Positions 9,415 through 21,453 of a stretch of DNA of 64,000 bases are shown one piece after another (position 1 is the first letter of the stretch; each line of letters begins with the position of its first letter). The notes beneath the pieces were generated by a model. That model did no database searches and was not told the origin of the DNA. It was given only the letters and a program-made list of their open reading frames with translations. Origin of the DNA: Adineta vaga (Eukaryota > Rotifera); assembly GCA_021613535.1 (NCBI GenBank), contig CP075494.1, positions 13,826,001-13,890,000 on the forward strand, given 5' to 3'. The position numbers and the translations under genes were made by a program.

Positions 9415-11579
9415 TCAAAATAACATGATGGCAATCGAAAGAAAGATAATTAAAAGTGGAGAATTTCCTACTATCACTGTTTTATTTCCTGTGGGTGGTA
9501 AAGGTTTAATGAGTTCTGTACGAGATCGTAATGCTTTCAATGCCGATTCATCATCTTTGAGAAGAGGCTCTAAAATCTTTGCTACTTTTTGATGATAATC
9601 ATCAATTGCATTGATATGTGCATTTGTTAATAAGGTTTCATCAATCAATGATCGTTCATAAGGTACAAGTGTAATTGTATTAAAACGTAAGAATTGCTTG
9701 TTGTCATATGAACTCTTGTTTGCCAATACGACTTCCATATCATTTTCTATACGAATACCAAAATCATCTGGTTTATAAAAACCTGGCTCGTCAGAAAGAA
9801 ACATTCCATCAGCTAGAACTTCTTCATATTCCGAGTATGCAGATGCGATTCGTTGTGGTCCTTCGTGTACACCCAAAAAATGACCAATACCATGCCTATA
9901 TAGAAGAAAAATCAACACACAAATATAATTTTGCTATATGATAATTCTATACGAACCCTGTTCCATGTCCAAAATTCATTCCATCTCTATACAAATGCAT
10001 ACGAGCTAGATGATCAAGTGATCGACCATACATTCCTACAGGAAAAACAGCATCAGCAATATCAAGTACACCTTGTAAGACACGTGTATATGCACGTTTT
10101 TCTAAAGGTTTTGGAGTACCAAAATGATGTGTTCGTGTGATGTCTGTTGTACAATCAAGATATTGACTACCAGCCTTTGAAAATAGGAGATAAATTCAAC
10201 AAATATATCAATATTTCATCGATACTTACATCAAGTAGATAGACAGCATCTTTTGTGATAGGTCGAGCAGTTTCTGGTTCTGCACGATAATGAATGACTG
10301 CTGCACGATCACCCGCTGCTGATATAGCTGCAAAACTAGGAAATTGAAATAAATTCTGTTGCTTTTGATAGACAAGTAATTGATCGGATGATTGTGTTTC
10401 ATTGATTGATTTTCCTTCATTCAATTGTTGTTCAAGCCATCCAATATGTTTCATACGAACAACAGCATCACGTATTTGACAATCTTGCATTCCTTTTCGT
10501 TCTTGTGAATTCTTTTTTGCTTTAATTCGTTGTACAGGTGAATTTGTTAAAGGTAATAAGAGTTTATTTTCTGGTATCAAACTAAATATTGCTTGCGATA
10601 CTTTAGGACTTACCCAAATTCTAGTGACACTCGAATCCATCGCAGTTGTATATAAACGTGACCGAAAAGTTGGATAATCATAAAGACGAACATTAGGAGG
10701 ATATTTAGATACATCAAGTTGTGGTAAATTAACAAATAATTCAGGTGGAGATGTTTCATAATTAGCATGAACTATAGCATAGGATTTGAAGTAAGCATTA
10801 TATGGAATATCAGCACCACGTAAATTAAATAACCAAGCTACTTCATCAAGAGAACTGATAACAGTTGTTGTTGCACCAAGTCGTTTGATTTCAGTGGCGA
10901 CTCGCTCCAATTTTTGAGCAACAGTTTCTCCTGCATATACAATATCATGAGTAACAATTGGTTCTTTAGATTCTTTCGGTCTTTCATTGACTGGCCAAAT
11001 ACGTCCAACTAAATCATCGACAGAACGAAGTTCTTTTCCTATTGCACTCAATGCCTTATTTGCTGATGACCACCAGGTTGTGCTAGTAAAAACAGTTGTC
11101 GTACCTGGTACCTAAGAAACATAAGTTGACTTAATCTATAGTATTACAGTATGAAATCTTACCAAATTTGTTTGATTTGCTTCTGATACTATCCAATTTA
11201 TAAGAGTCGGCACACCTGGATTTCCATCTCTCATCAAAAGCCAATTTGCACAATCGAGTTGTTCTTCAGCTTGAGTAAAATAACGGCCATCTGTCCACAA
11301 TGCTGCTTGTCTCAATGTAACGACTGCTGTTCCTGCTGAACCACGAAATCCTGCAATCCAATCACGTCTTTTGTCGTATGGTTGTGTATATTCACTTCCA
11401 TGTTCATCATCAGCAAAAATAACGTAGATACCAATACCTTCATTTTGCATTTGTTGACGAAGTTTAGCTAAAATTGTCGATGTGTCTTTCTGTGTTGGTC
11501 GTGGTGTACATGTGTTCTGAGCAGTTATATTGATAAATAAACTACTTGTAATAAGAATCGTTAATACGGCGAACATCAT
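9415..11579 (-). CDS. XPNPEP2: Xaa-Pro aminopeptidase, secreted or GPI-anchored (XPNPEP2-like)
   Basis: A metallo-aminopeptidase (M24B) that removes N-terminal residues preceding proline. The N-terminus MMFAVLTILITSSLFINITA is a signal peptide. Creatinase-like N-terminal domains follow (RRDWIAGFRGSAGTAVV, ALWTDGRYFTQAEEQLD). The pita-bread catalytic domain keeps all five metal-site elements: the two aspartates in DAGSQYLDCTTDITRT, the histidine in GHGTGHGIGHFLGVHEGP, and the glutamates in LSDEPGFY and IENDMEVVL. The protein ends with a hydrophobic tail (SPLLIIFLSIAIMLF) and no cytoplasmic residues, which fits a GPI signal as in mammalian XPNPEP2. There are four main exons: about 11579-11163, 11111-10230, 10172-9957 and 9899-9415. 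TTATTTTAG lies just upstream of the start. Confidence 0.92.
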
Positions 11580-12342
11580 TTCTAAAATAAGTCAAAATAG
11601 AAAACGAAATCTCTGATCTTATATCTTGAATATCAATCGAATCATAATCATAAAAGATTACGAATAGTTAATGACTAAATTTTATGATATATTTACTTTG
11701 GTTATCAAACGAGTAGTTGAGATCTTACAGAAACAGATATTCTCTCGTTTTCAACATTTCTTTTACTTCTTTCAAGTGCTATTGAGAAAAAAAAACATGT
11801 ATCATTTTCTTGGCTGAATATTTAGCAAATAATCATGACCTAATGTAACCATTTGATTTAATCATAGACGAGAGCCGTATCACTGAAACTTATTGTAATG
11901 ATCATTGACTGATCTTTCGAATAATGTTAGAGATAAGAAAGAGAAAAATAAGAAATAGAAAGAATATTAATGAAACAGTATATCTATGAATCCATGTTTA
12001 GAAGTAAAAGAATCACTAGCCTTCTAATTTATTTTACATGAAAGACCACTATTGAGTTTGTCATTTATGACATATGATGGCATCTAGTTGATTGATTGTC
12101 ATACAAAGCTTTGATTTATTCCTGGCATTGCGTATTCAATCATTGAATTATATTAAGAACTGATAGAATATTTTATTGATCATCAACAAACATACATATA
12201 AACATAAACTGTTCTTATTCTTGACTTCTCTCTGATACTCGTTTATCTCTAATCTTATATATATATATAAATAAATGTATATACAAAAAAACCGATTTTA
12301 TTTTAGAATACAAATGTCTTTTTGTTTGGAGGTTTTCATCTT
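11580..12342. other. Intergenic region
   Basis: Between the aminopeptidase 5' end and the STUB1 3' end. The sequence is AT-rich, with a short TATATA run near 12257. I see no gene. Confidence 0.55.
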
Positions 12343-13699
12343 CTAAAAACATTCTGAATTGACCCATTCGTTTTCTTTGATAAATTTTTCGACTATTTCT
12401 TTGAGTACAAGATTATTGATCAATTGTTCAACAACTAATGGTTTATTAGCGATTGGATCCAAATGGCTAACTTTATAAAGATTTTCTTCAATACATGATC
12501 GACAATAAGTAATACCAACTTAAAAATAAATTAAAAGAAAATAGAAACAATCAAATTTCATCTCGTTTTCTTTCGTCATTCACTTACATGGTGTAATAAC
12601 TGGATCTCTCATGAGATCATAACATAGTTTACATGTTAAATATTCTGGTATTTCACGACGTTTTCTTCGAATATCAACTTCATTGAATAAATTATTTAGT
12701 TCATTCATGGACTGATCAGTTGACTGTTCAATATCTCGTAAAGCTTGTTCCAGTTGAAGATCCATCGTAATATTAGTTTCAGTACCATTTGATGATGTTA
12801 ATTTTGGACTCACTGGAACGATTGAACCAAGATTTGTTGTTGTTGTTTGTTGATTGTGATTAGTTGTCATTTTTGACAAATAATGTTTTAAAATAGCTGA
12901 ACTATTTATTGAATCTTTGTCTTCAGAATGTTTTTCAATGCGTAATTGCATACGTCGTTCTTTATCAGATTGTATTAATGAACGAAGATAGGTTTGTAAA
13001 CTTATTTCATTTTCAATACGTTTTTGTTCCATCAATGAAAAACGGCGTTTTTGAGCATAACGTAATAATCGCTGGATTTCATCACCGAAATTTTTATTTT
13101 GCATCTAATTTTATAGTAAAGAAGAAGAAGAAGAAAAAGAAAAGAAAGAAGATTTATATTAAGAACGACAGGAATAACAAACTTTGCATAAATCTAATGC
13201 TTGTTTAAAACATGTGATTGCTTCATCATATCGTTGTTGTTCAATATAGCATTGACCTACATATGCATGAGCTTTGATATAGTTTGGATCAAGATCAAGA
13301 CAATGTCGAGCATCTTGATAAACTTTGTCCCATTGTTTTAATTTGATGTAGCATAAAGCTCGATTGACATAATAAATGGCTTTTTCACCATTTTGTTTTA
13401 ATGCTTGATTGTAACAATGAATGGCATCATTGTACTTTTTTTGTAAGAAATGTTTGTTACCTATTCAGAATAAAATATATACAGTTTATCTCTCATGTAT
13501 TTTTAATAATGATCATGTCATATGTAAGGTTTCAAACTTCTCAATGAAGCATTTCAATGGATAATCTCTACTTTGTTAGACATCTTAGAAGTTTGGCGTA
13601 GTAGAAGATACATCATTAAGAGATATGATCAAGCTTTCATCAAATTAGTATAGTTTACTGACCTTTTTCTTTAATTGCTTCGCCTTTTTCTGCAGTCAT
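12343..13699 (-). CDS. STUB1: STUB1/CHIP, co-chaperone U-box E3 ubiquitin ligase
   Basis: CHIP binds Hsp70/Hsp90 tails and ubiquitinates their clients in the cytosol. Exon 1 (13699-13663, MTAEKGEAIKEKG) is followed, after an unusually long intron of about 200 bp, by exon 2 (13460-13183) with TPR repeats: NKHFLQKKYNDAIHCYNQAL, AIYYVNRALCYIKLKQWDKV and AHAYVGQCYIEQQRYDEAI. Exon 3 (13104-12588) holds the charged helical hairpin (FSLMEQKRIENEISLQTYL) and the start of the U-box (EIPEYLTCKLCYDLMRDPVI). Exon 4, ending at 12343, completes the U-box (GITYCRSCIEENLYKVSHLD, then LVLKEIVEKFIKEN). Domain order and length match animal CHIP. Confidence 0.93.
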
Positions 13700-13843
13700 C
13701 GGTGTAACATTAGATTATAAAATGAAAAAGAAAAATCTACAAAGAAAAATATCTGTTACAAATGATCTGATAAAATATTATCTATATCAATTGAGATTTA
13801 TCGTGTAGTAAAAAAAGAGGACTTTTTCTGTCTAAATATTCAA

Positions 13844-14567
13844 TTAAATAATGTTGATTGAGGAATATTCAGTTGATGTTGGCAGTTGTCTTTCAAGTTG
13901 ATCTAATTCATTCCGATGGCAACTTAATTTTAATATCACAAGTCGTCGATAAAAATGTACCGCAAATATACAATATAATATCAAAATAGGTAGAATTATA
14001 ATCGTTGAAGCAATTGCTGCTCGTCGTGCTACAAACAGAAATTTCACCCAACATACAAGAACCATTTGTAATAAGAACAAAATCATTCCTTAATTAAATG
14101 AAAAAAATTCCGTTTTTTACTATTCAAAACGAGAAAAATACGTCTTCTTTTACCAAATCCAGTACTTAATATCCAAGCAAATTCTATATAAACATAGAGT
14201 ATATCTTGCTCTTTACATTGAAATAAATTGTGAATTTCTAATAATGGTAATAGACACGAACTCATCATCAAAGCGAAAAGATGTACACCTACAACAAGAC
14301 ATGTTAAACTTATATAAATAATTATCAAGGGTATCGATGCAACTGCTTCTTTGTGATCTTCTAATGAAATTTCTACCATTGCAATCTATAGAAAGAAAAA
14401 TACAGTACAGCTCTTTTTCCAGGTAGAAGTACCTACAGTATATCACTAACCATAGCAAAACCGGACAGTAGAGCACTTGTACGTGATATTGCTTTTAATT
14501 TGGTTTTATTGAATAACAAACGCCGTTCATCGAACAGATATGTTCTGTGAAATTGTTCATCATTCAT
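13844..14567 (-). CDS. ORAI1: ORAI store-operated calcium channel subunit
   Basis: A plasma-membrane pore subunit opened by STIM after ER calcium depletion. Exons 14567-14451, 14385-14154 and 14088-13844 give 197 aa. TM1 is KAISRTSALLSGFAMIAMVEI, with the selectivity-filter glutamate (human E106) and the R91 equivalent present. TM2 holds GVHLFALMMSS with the H134 equivalent. TM3 is MILFLLQMVLVCWVKFLFV. TM4 is AAIASTIIILPILILYCIFAV, with the P245 equivalent, followed by HFYRRL and a short C-terminal helix with ELDQLERQL for STIM coupling. The TM3 position matching human E190 is Gln (codon CAA). The TM3-TM4 loop is shorter than in human ORAI1. I cannot assign it to a vertebrate paralogue. Confidence 0.93.
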
Positions 14568-15339
14568 TTCGTTTTTGATTAATAAATATGATGATGATAA
14601 TGATGATGACGATTAAATGCGATGCATTATTAATTCAATGAAAGGAAAGGAAAACAAAACAGAACACAACAAGTCCAAGGAGCGTCTACATATATCTTGA
14701 CATTTTTTTGATATAACATGGAAATTATACATAGATGGTGCTCTATTACGATTCATTATTTGTAAACTATTTTTCAATTGAAACGCATCTCTGTAGAGTT
14801 ATCTATGACATTAAATAATCCGTATACAATAGGAAAAGTAGGAAACTAAAATTACGAAACCAGTCAGTAGCTTTATTAGACATTACAATAGTATCAGACT
14901 TAAAAAATGAATTCAACTAACCACGCCATTTTGTCAATAAAGTATTATCCTTCGCCTTCGAAACATACTTTTACAAACTATGTGACCTGTACTTTTTATC
15001 GCATCTGAAATATATAGCCAAATCCTGTTTATAAGCATAGTATAAACATAATAAGGATTGAACGTAGTTCTTCTGCTATAAATTGTAATATATAATTTCT
15101 TGGTTCTAACGTAAAACTTTTTATGTCTACAACAAAACTCAACAAAAAAAAATCGTGATGGTTTAAAAATGTTACGCAAAAGTTATATGAAGTCCTGGTT
15201 TACCGTCTGCATGTATGGTTGACGAAAAGTTCACAAAAACTATTACTCATTCCATACACTCTTATAAAATGACGAATCATACAAATACAGATACCAAGCC
15301 GAATCAATAAAAGAAAATGAAGTAAAGCTTAAATTCTTA
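14568..15339. other. Intergenic region upstream of ORAI
   Basis: No convincing gene. The stretch at about 15180-15340 may be further, unrecognisable sequence of the adjacent reverse-transcriptase relic. Confidence 0.5.
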
Positions 15340-15720
15340 GATAGATGCACAAATCCCATTTGATGACTTTGTTCAACATGTGCGCACTAAATAAATAATA
15401 GTAAACAACAAATCATGGCTGATTTTAACATTAAAAGCCTGTATACCAATGTTCCAGTTAATTTGTTGATACCATCCAATTGATATTAAATTGATTAAAA
15501 AAAAAGGAAACGTTTCTCTGAATCATATTAGTTATAAGGAGAGTTCAAAGAATTGCGGGTATCATACGTATATGCAACATACTGACCATGTGATGGAATA
15601 GTCATGGATCATCCTTTGGCACCCATGCTTGCGAATATTTTTATGTCACGTCTTAATACCAATTCAAACAAGTATTTAATCAAAGAGAATTTTTATTTCG
15701 AAGCATACAAAACGGATGTC
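15340..15720 (+). mobile_element. Degraded Penelope-like element, reverse-transcriptase fragment
   Basis: Three pieces in shifting frames show reverse-transcriptase motifs in the right order. PFDDFVQHVR lies near 15356. ADFNIKSLYTNVPV (15418-15459) matches the catalytic-Asp motif of Penelope-like RTs, although an Asn stands where the catalytic Asp is expected. CDGIVMDHPLAPMLANIFMS (15589-15648) matches their DGVAMGSPL.P.LANIFM motif, with Gly changed to Asp. Stops and frameshifts separate the pieces. No GIY-YIG endonuclease and no terminal repeats are visible, so this is an inactive fragment. Clade assignment (Athena, Penelope or other) is not possible from this much. Confidence 0.7.
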
Positions 15721-16183
15721 AGATCTGCGCTGATATCGTGAATATGAAAGGATATGTGATCTTTTATTCGATTTTAACACTTGCATGTACATTGTGCTAG
15801 CGAAAATCGGACTTTTATGGACATCACCTTCGATTGATTATTGAAATAAATAAATAAAACTTAATGAAAAGAAGAAATTCAAACAGTTTTTCATAATTCT
15901 GATTTTTGATATAACTTTGTAACAGTCATTCTGAGAATTTACACCTAAATACAATTTTCTCTCAGTAAACAATATTCTACAAGACATGTCTCGTTTTATT
16001 ATCATCTCTATGGGAACATATTGTGGGCAGATTCATGGATCACTTATAGGTATTATATATTCTCTTTATATAACGTCATTTTTATTCATTTTAACCAAAT
16101 ATAGAAAATAAACACAAACAAATATCTGCTGATTATTTCTCTATTATATCACGAAAACAAAAATAAAGAAATTCACTTTTTTT

Positions 16184-17744
16184 CTAATCCAATAAATATG
16201 GATTAATATAGACATGTCGAAGTCGTGAATATAGACCAATATGATGAACTAAATTGGGTTCTACTAAATATGTTTGTAGTTGTGTTCGTTTGGGTAAATC
16301 ATCAAACGCTGTATCAATTGCATATCCATTTCGACATTTAACACTATTTAAATAATCAATAACTTGTTTATAGGTTTGTCGAAAATAGAGTACACCTGGT
16401 AAACAACACGATGGTGCTGGATAAATTGCATAAAATGACGGATGTAATGAACGCCATGTCCAAGATACATTGGAATGATTTATTAAAACGAGTACAACTG
16501 TTATTAGAAGAAAGTAACAAATGGAATGTAGTCGATGTTTATTGACTAAATATAGATATTGAATGAAATATGTACTTCAAACTATTGATAAATGAGTATT
16601 TACCGAAAGAATTCCAACATGAATAAGTATTACTATTTTTACTCTTGTTCTAAAATTAAAACTTTTGTATTAAATAATCATCAAATGGTAGAACAATGTG
16701 ACATACTTGTTTGACAATTTTGAATATATAAACGCTCATGAAAGACGTAAACGTAAGAAAAAGACTTGTAGCAATTAATTGTACAATAATATACAATGAA
16801 GGATGTAAATAATCGATTAACCATCGAGGATGATAGATTTTCAAAAAGGCTGGCTGCTGTCGATGACCATGTTCTGGCCATTGATGTTTAACACGTGAAT
16901 CAATGAGTGATAAAATACGTGAATAAAAATCTTCATGAGCTGGTTCAGCATCATCTTGTAATAGTAGCAAATAATTCACATGTGAAAATGATTGGAAATT
17001 CGCCAAAATACATTGTAAATGTGCTTGTTTTTCCCGTTCATACATATCAAATGTTCCATCGGATGAAACCGTATTAACAATAAAGACAGGTACTAAACGT
17101 CGAATTAAATCAATTTCATTCGAAATTTTCTCATTTGTGTTGTTATTTTCACATAATGTAATGATAAAACGTGAATGATGATTCTTTAACAATTGATACA
17201 ATACTTGACCAACATAGAATTTTCCTTCACGATGATCTGTATCTTGTTGACTATATAGGATCGATATAATGATCTGATCATTGATTTGTGTCGTGTTATT
17301 CACTGGTTTGTACATTGGTTTATGAAATAATTTATATAATGATGAACTAGAATTATGCGGTGTCATTTGTAAAAAATCATAAAAACGTGATTTTTCAGTT
17401 TGATTAGATAGAATATTCGAGTAATTTTTTGAATTCTTCCAAACATTATCAAGCCATTCATAAGCATGCTGTTGCTCTTGTTTTTGTTTTTTTACTAAAA
17501 CATCTCGAACAGAGTTAGTCGCAGAATTTTCTGGTACAATATGTCTCAAATTAAATAGAAGACCAAATGGTTGATGATAAGATATATAACTAGCGATAAA
17601 TAAAACAATTAGATGTATATAAAGATGTATACGTTGATGCCAACGAAATAGAATAAATGAAAGACATGAGGTAATGGAATTAATGATATTTCGACGATAT
17701 TTTAAACGTGATAAGAACATGTTAAATAGAATCAAACATTTCAT
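16184..17744 (-). CDS. PGAP4: PGAP4/TMEM246-like GPI-GalNAc transferase
   Basis: PGAP4 adds a GalNAc side chain to GPI anchors in the Golgi. Exons 17744-16707, 16649-16604 (only 46 bp) and 16545-16184 sum to 481 aa in frame. There is an N-terminal TM segment (LYIHLIVLFIASYISY), then a GT-A-like domain with SQQDTDHREGKFYVGQVLYQ and the acidic LLLLQDDAEP (DxD-like). A tandem TM pair interrupts the domain (SLYIIVQLIATSLFLTFTSF and HSICYFLLITVVLVLI). The end has CCLPGVLYFRQTYKQVIDYL and LVEPNLVHHIGLYSRLR. A GT domain split by two TM helices is the known hallmark of PGAP4. The join across the 46-bp exon was chosen because it alone keeps the frame. Confidence 0.85.
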
Positions 17745-18252
17745 TCATTGCAGATTTAATGGGAAAAGTTTTCTTCACTAAAAACTATGACGTAGAAATT
17801 TTCATGTCTATAAAATATTTGAAAAAGAAATATTTTTTATATTAGTATTTGCTTTTCTTTCATCCCATCGAGATATATATATATTCTTTTTTCTTTTCTC
17901 TCAGTTATACTATTTACCATTCTTGTATACTCTTAGTCCTCCCATCGACGATAGACGACAGTAGTAGTGGAAGAATAAAAAGAAAAGGAAGAAAGGAAGA
18001 ATTTATGTCCTGTATGCAGTTGAAGTCAATAAATTTATATGGCAGTAACACACAAGGAATGAAATTACATTGTAGTATAGATATCATATCTCTGACTAAT
18101 CGAATTCATAATAGTTTTCGAATATTAAGATGAATCAGAAAATATGTCTAACGATAAGTATTCGTTGCTGATTTTATTTTTTATATTAATAAATTGTATA
18201 ATAAAACATGCAAAGACACAAAGAAGTGAACACTTGAAAACAAACTCATCTT
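17745..18252. other. Intergenic region
   Basis: Between the PGAP4 5' end and the next minus-strand gene's 3' end. A low-complexity pyrimidine tract lies near 17875-17905. I see no gene. Confidence 0.5.
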
Positions 18253-19135
18253 CTATTTCACAATTTGTTTATTCTCTTCTGGTAAATATACATAAATGAT
18301 CGGATGATTGCACAGATTCGATAATGGAGATGAAAATTCTGTTAAATCAATTGAATTGAATTCATCTTTTCGTTGAACAAATGAATCCATTTGAATTTGT
18401 TCTTCATCTGATAAACGATTCGAATGGGAATGTAATGCTACGGATTGATCATAATAAATATGCCAACAATTTAATGAAAAATTTTTATGAAACATTATTT
18501 TACTATTTGTTTCATTCAAATGACAGATTATTGCCATTAGTTTATATTCAAAACTGGTTTGATTCACGTCTTTATCACATAAATTTTCGATCGAAAGTAT
18601 AGAATTAGGTAAAAATACTGCTTGTGTTTTTGAATGTGTTCGAATTAATAAACATTCCGGAAGTGAGAGAAGTGATGTACTTGTATTTGTTCGTTGATAT
18701 TGATTTATTGCCATTTGTATAGTGACAGTGTCAGTACTATCAGAATAGAATGTTAAATATGTCTTTGTATGATGATCAGCAAATGTTAACCATCGATATT
18801 TAGACCATTCATTCATGATTTCATTATAAATAATAGATAATTCTGGATGAGAGAGTGCTTTTTTGACTGATGGATGAGAATTAGTATCAGAATTGTATGA
18901 TGAATTTGCTTGGGCGAAATGTCTTGGCATTGGCATGATATCATCTATTCAATCAATAGATTAAGATTTGGTAGTCTATTATATTTGAAAGATTTTGAAT
19001 CATACCTGAAGGATAAACACGCGTAGTACTCTTCTGTTGTTGTTCATCATCTTCAAAATGTTCAAAACCAATATAGAGTTTCATGGCATCAGAACAGATC
19101 TTTTCAAATCCAATAGGTGCAAGTTGTGATTCCAT
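18253..19135 (-). CDS. Uncharacterised protein, weak resemblance to a USP C-lobe
   Basis: Two exons: 19135 to about 19008, then about 18946-18253. They join at VYPS/DDIMPMPRH to give about 270 aa. I do not recognise the family. The stretch LPECLLIRTHSK ... FEYKLMAIICHLNET ... CWHIYYDQSV follows the spacing of the C-terminal lobe of ubiquitin-specific proteases (LP..L.I...R, then Y.L.AVI.H, then W...DD..V). However, the catalytic GHY histidine motif is not evident and no Cys box is seen, so if related it would be a non-catalytic derivative. There is no signal peptide or TM segment. Both neighbours are on the same strand, without obvious functional linkage. Confidence 0.6.
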
Positions 19136-19305
19136 ATTTTAACTTTTTTGAATTTTTTATCTAAAATATTCAAATAAAATCTAAAGTAGATTTCCATGCA
19201 AATATTTGAATTGCAAATCAACAGAAGATAATGCTATATGTTCACATAATTACAAAATCGGTTTTCTAAAAAAAACACACACAGGCACAAACATCCGGAA
19301 GAATA

Positions 19306-20370
19306 TCATTTCTCTTCGATTATTTGTATAACAGGAACACATTCTTGATATGCACTTAATCGTCTACCAACTCGTTGTTGATGTACTTGGGTTTGATTTG
19401 GTATTGGTATTGGTCCTTTTGAAAACCATTTCATGCTATTAAATTTCATTTCATCATAGAATAAAAATGCAATACAATCAATCCACGGTAATGTTGTAAG
19501 ATAGAGAAAAAACAATCTCTGATGAGTAGTTAATGAAATTCTCATCAATTTTATGGTTATAATTGGTAGAATAAGAATGATATTACTAATGAGAAATAAG
19601 ATGATATTGAATAAACGTTTGAGACTATGATTAACCATTGCTGAACGTTCATGTTCTTTAAAATGTGTGAAAATTAATGAAGAAAAAAAGACGGTTGCTA
19701 AACGTTTTCGTTTAAGATTAGATATATCTCTGTAGGACATAAAAATCCATGAGAATGTAATTAAATCCATCAATAAAAAGAGAATATACGTAATTATTGT
19801 TGGAATTAAGGATTTATCCCGATTAAGATAATCTTTTCCCGATGTTATCTGACAGATTTCGATAAGAAATGGATTATTTCCATTAATGGTTATATGTATA
19901 GAAAGAAAAAGTAGAGCCATAAAATAATTCAAAAAAATTCCAAATATCAAACAACAAGAAGAATAAATTGAACTTTTATGATTAATTGTAGAATCCCAGA
20001 AATGTGCTGTTTCACCCACAATAATCAATAATAAATCAAATGTTGATAATAATGATACAAAATGAAGAAATATTTCAATTGATAAACAATAATGAAAGAT
20101 AAATATAGAAAGACAAGCGAGTACAATGATGATTGAACGTATAATACAAATAATAAGATGATGAAATAGATATAAATTCAAAATTGAATGATAATTTGAT
20201 AGTTTTTTTGAATGCCAATTCTTAATCACATTCCAAATTCCAACAAACAATTGAATAAACAAAATGATTGTTAAAAAAAGACTCAATCCTAATAAAAAGG
20301 ATACATTTAGAACTGAAATGAGAAGTATTGCTGCCATTGATGATGATGAAATCTTTGTTTCTTTGATCAC
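19306..20370 (-). CDS. Putative seven-transmembrane receptor, intronless
   Basis: Single-exon ORF of 354 aa with about seven hydrophobic helices: AAILLISVLNVSFLLGLSLF, LYLFHHLIICIIRSIIIVLA, IFLHFVSLLSTFDLLLIIVG, LIFGIFLNYFMALLFLSIHI, LIPTIITYILFLLMDLITFS, NIILFLISNIILILPIITI and LFFLYLTTLPWIDCIAFLFY. The topology fits a rhodopsin-like GPCR, and the last segment's PWIDCIAFLFY is loosely like the TM7 region. No DRY or canonical NPxxY can be identified. It is probably a lineage-specific orphan receptor, but another 7TM family cannot be excluded. Confidence 0.55.
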   Translation of the reverse strand: MIKETKISSSSMAAILLISVLNVSFLLGLSLFLTIILFIQLFVGIWNVIKNWHSKKLSNYHSILNLYLFHHLIICIIRSIIIVLACLSIFIFHYCLSIEIFLHFVSLLSTFDLLLIIVGETAHFWDSTINHKSSIYSSCCLIFGIFLNYFMALLFLSIHITINGNNPFLIEICQITSGKDYLNRDKSLIPTIITYILFLLMDLITFSWIFMSYRDISNLKRKRLATVFFSSLIFTHFKEHERSAMVNHSLKRLFNIILFLISNIILILPIITIKLMRISLTTHQRLFFLYLTTLPWIDCIAFLFYDEMKFNSMKWFSKGPIPIPNQTQVHQQRVGRRLSAYQECVPVIQIIEEK

Positions 20371-21453
20371 TCGTTAACTGTTATGATCGCAAATAAGCTA
20401 ATGGTTAAGCAAATATATGAATGACATCCTCCTCTTCGTCCTCCTTTTCTATCTTTTCTTTTGTTGATAAGGCTCATTAAATAACTGGTATCGTACGCGA
20501 ACTGATTTATTCTTAATGATCATATTATATGTTAATTGCAAACAGATGAGATGAGAAGCAAAAACAAAATGAAGTGTATCTCTTTTTTTCTTCTTTAGTG
20601 TAATTTTAGCTAAGAAAAACAATAACAGATTGTATTTATCGAAGAATAGCTTATGGATCAATTTGTTTAACATTGAAGAAAAGTTTTTTTCACAGGAAGA
20701 AAGAACTTCAAAGGAAAGAAATAAAGAATCCATTAAAATCTTACTTTAATTTTTCTATTTGCATACATATTACACATTATGATGGAGAGTTCGATTGCTT
20801 CATTTGATGATAGCTGTCAACGAGAACATAAAAAATACAAAACGGAACTCCAAAAGGTAAATAGAAGGAAGACACTGACGAACTTTTTTTTCAAGGAAGA
20901 AAAGGAAAGAAACTAGTGTAGCGTCATTGTTGACTGAAGGAGAAAAACAACGATATTTTCATCATCAAACTCATTACAAAATTAATTTTTCTGACAAGAA
21001 ATGAGTCACAGTAAAATCTTCTTTCTTTTTTTATCAATAATTTAATTGAGTTAATCATGAAGAAAATTTGATTATGGCATCGACCAATCACGAAAGAGAA
21101 CTAATGTCTCTATGGATTGGTTAGATGTAATAATCAATTAGGATTTATTTATCAGAATTGTTGTTTTTTCTAACTTCTTCAGAATAAAAATACAACCTTG
21201 GATTGGATTTATTTAATTATTCGAACGCGTCTTCACTTGATTTTCATCTGTCGTGAACCATATCACTTACAGCACATACATTGCTGTTTGTTTAAAAAAA
21301 GGAAACAGCTCCATCCATCGACATACTTATTCAAAATGTAATAAGACATGTTTGTCGATCAAGACATTCCAACTGATAAAGATCTTAATTAAGGTAAAGG
21401 CGTTTTTTTTATTGAAGTGTTCTATGAAAATTATAGAATAATAATTATTTCGA
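20371..21453. other. Intergenic region
   Basis: AT-rich, with no recognisable gene. A plus-strand ATG at 20779 opens a 26-codon frame ending at a GTAAAT donor (about 20857), but no downstream exon could be found. Confidence 0.5.

Noticed and set aside
12580-13104. Treating the STUB1 exon 3 ORF as a stand-alone gene
   Set aside because: It joins in frame with the TPR exon upstream and the U-box exon downstream.
13109-13208. Plus-strand Lys-rich ORF end
   Set aside because: It is the complement of a pyrimidine-rich STUB1 intron acceptor.
20779-20857. ATG frame of 26 codons ending at a GTAAAT donor
   Set aside because: No downstream exon or homology. It may be chance.
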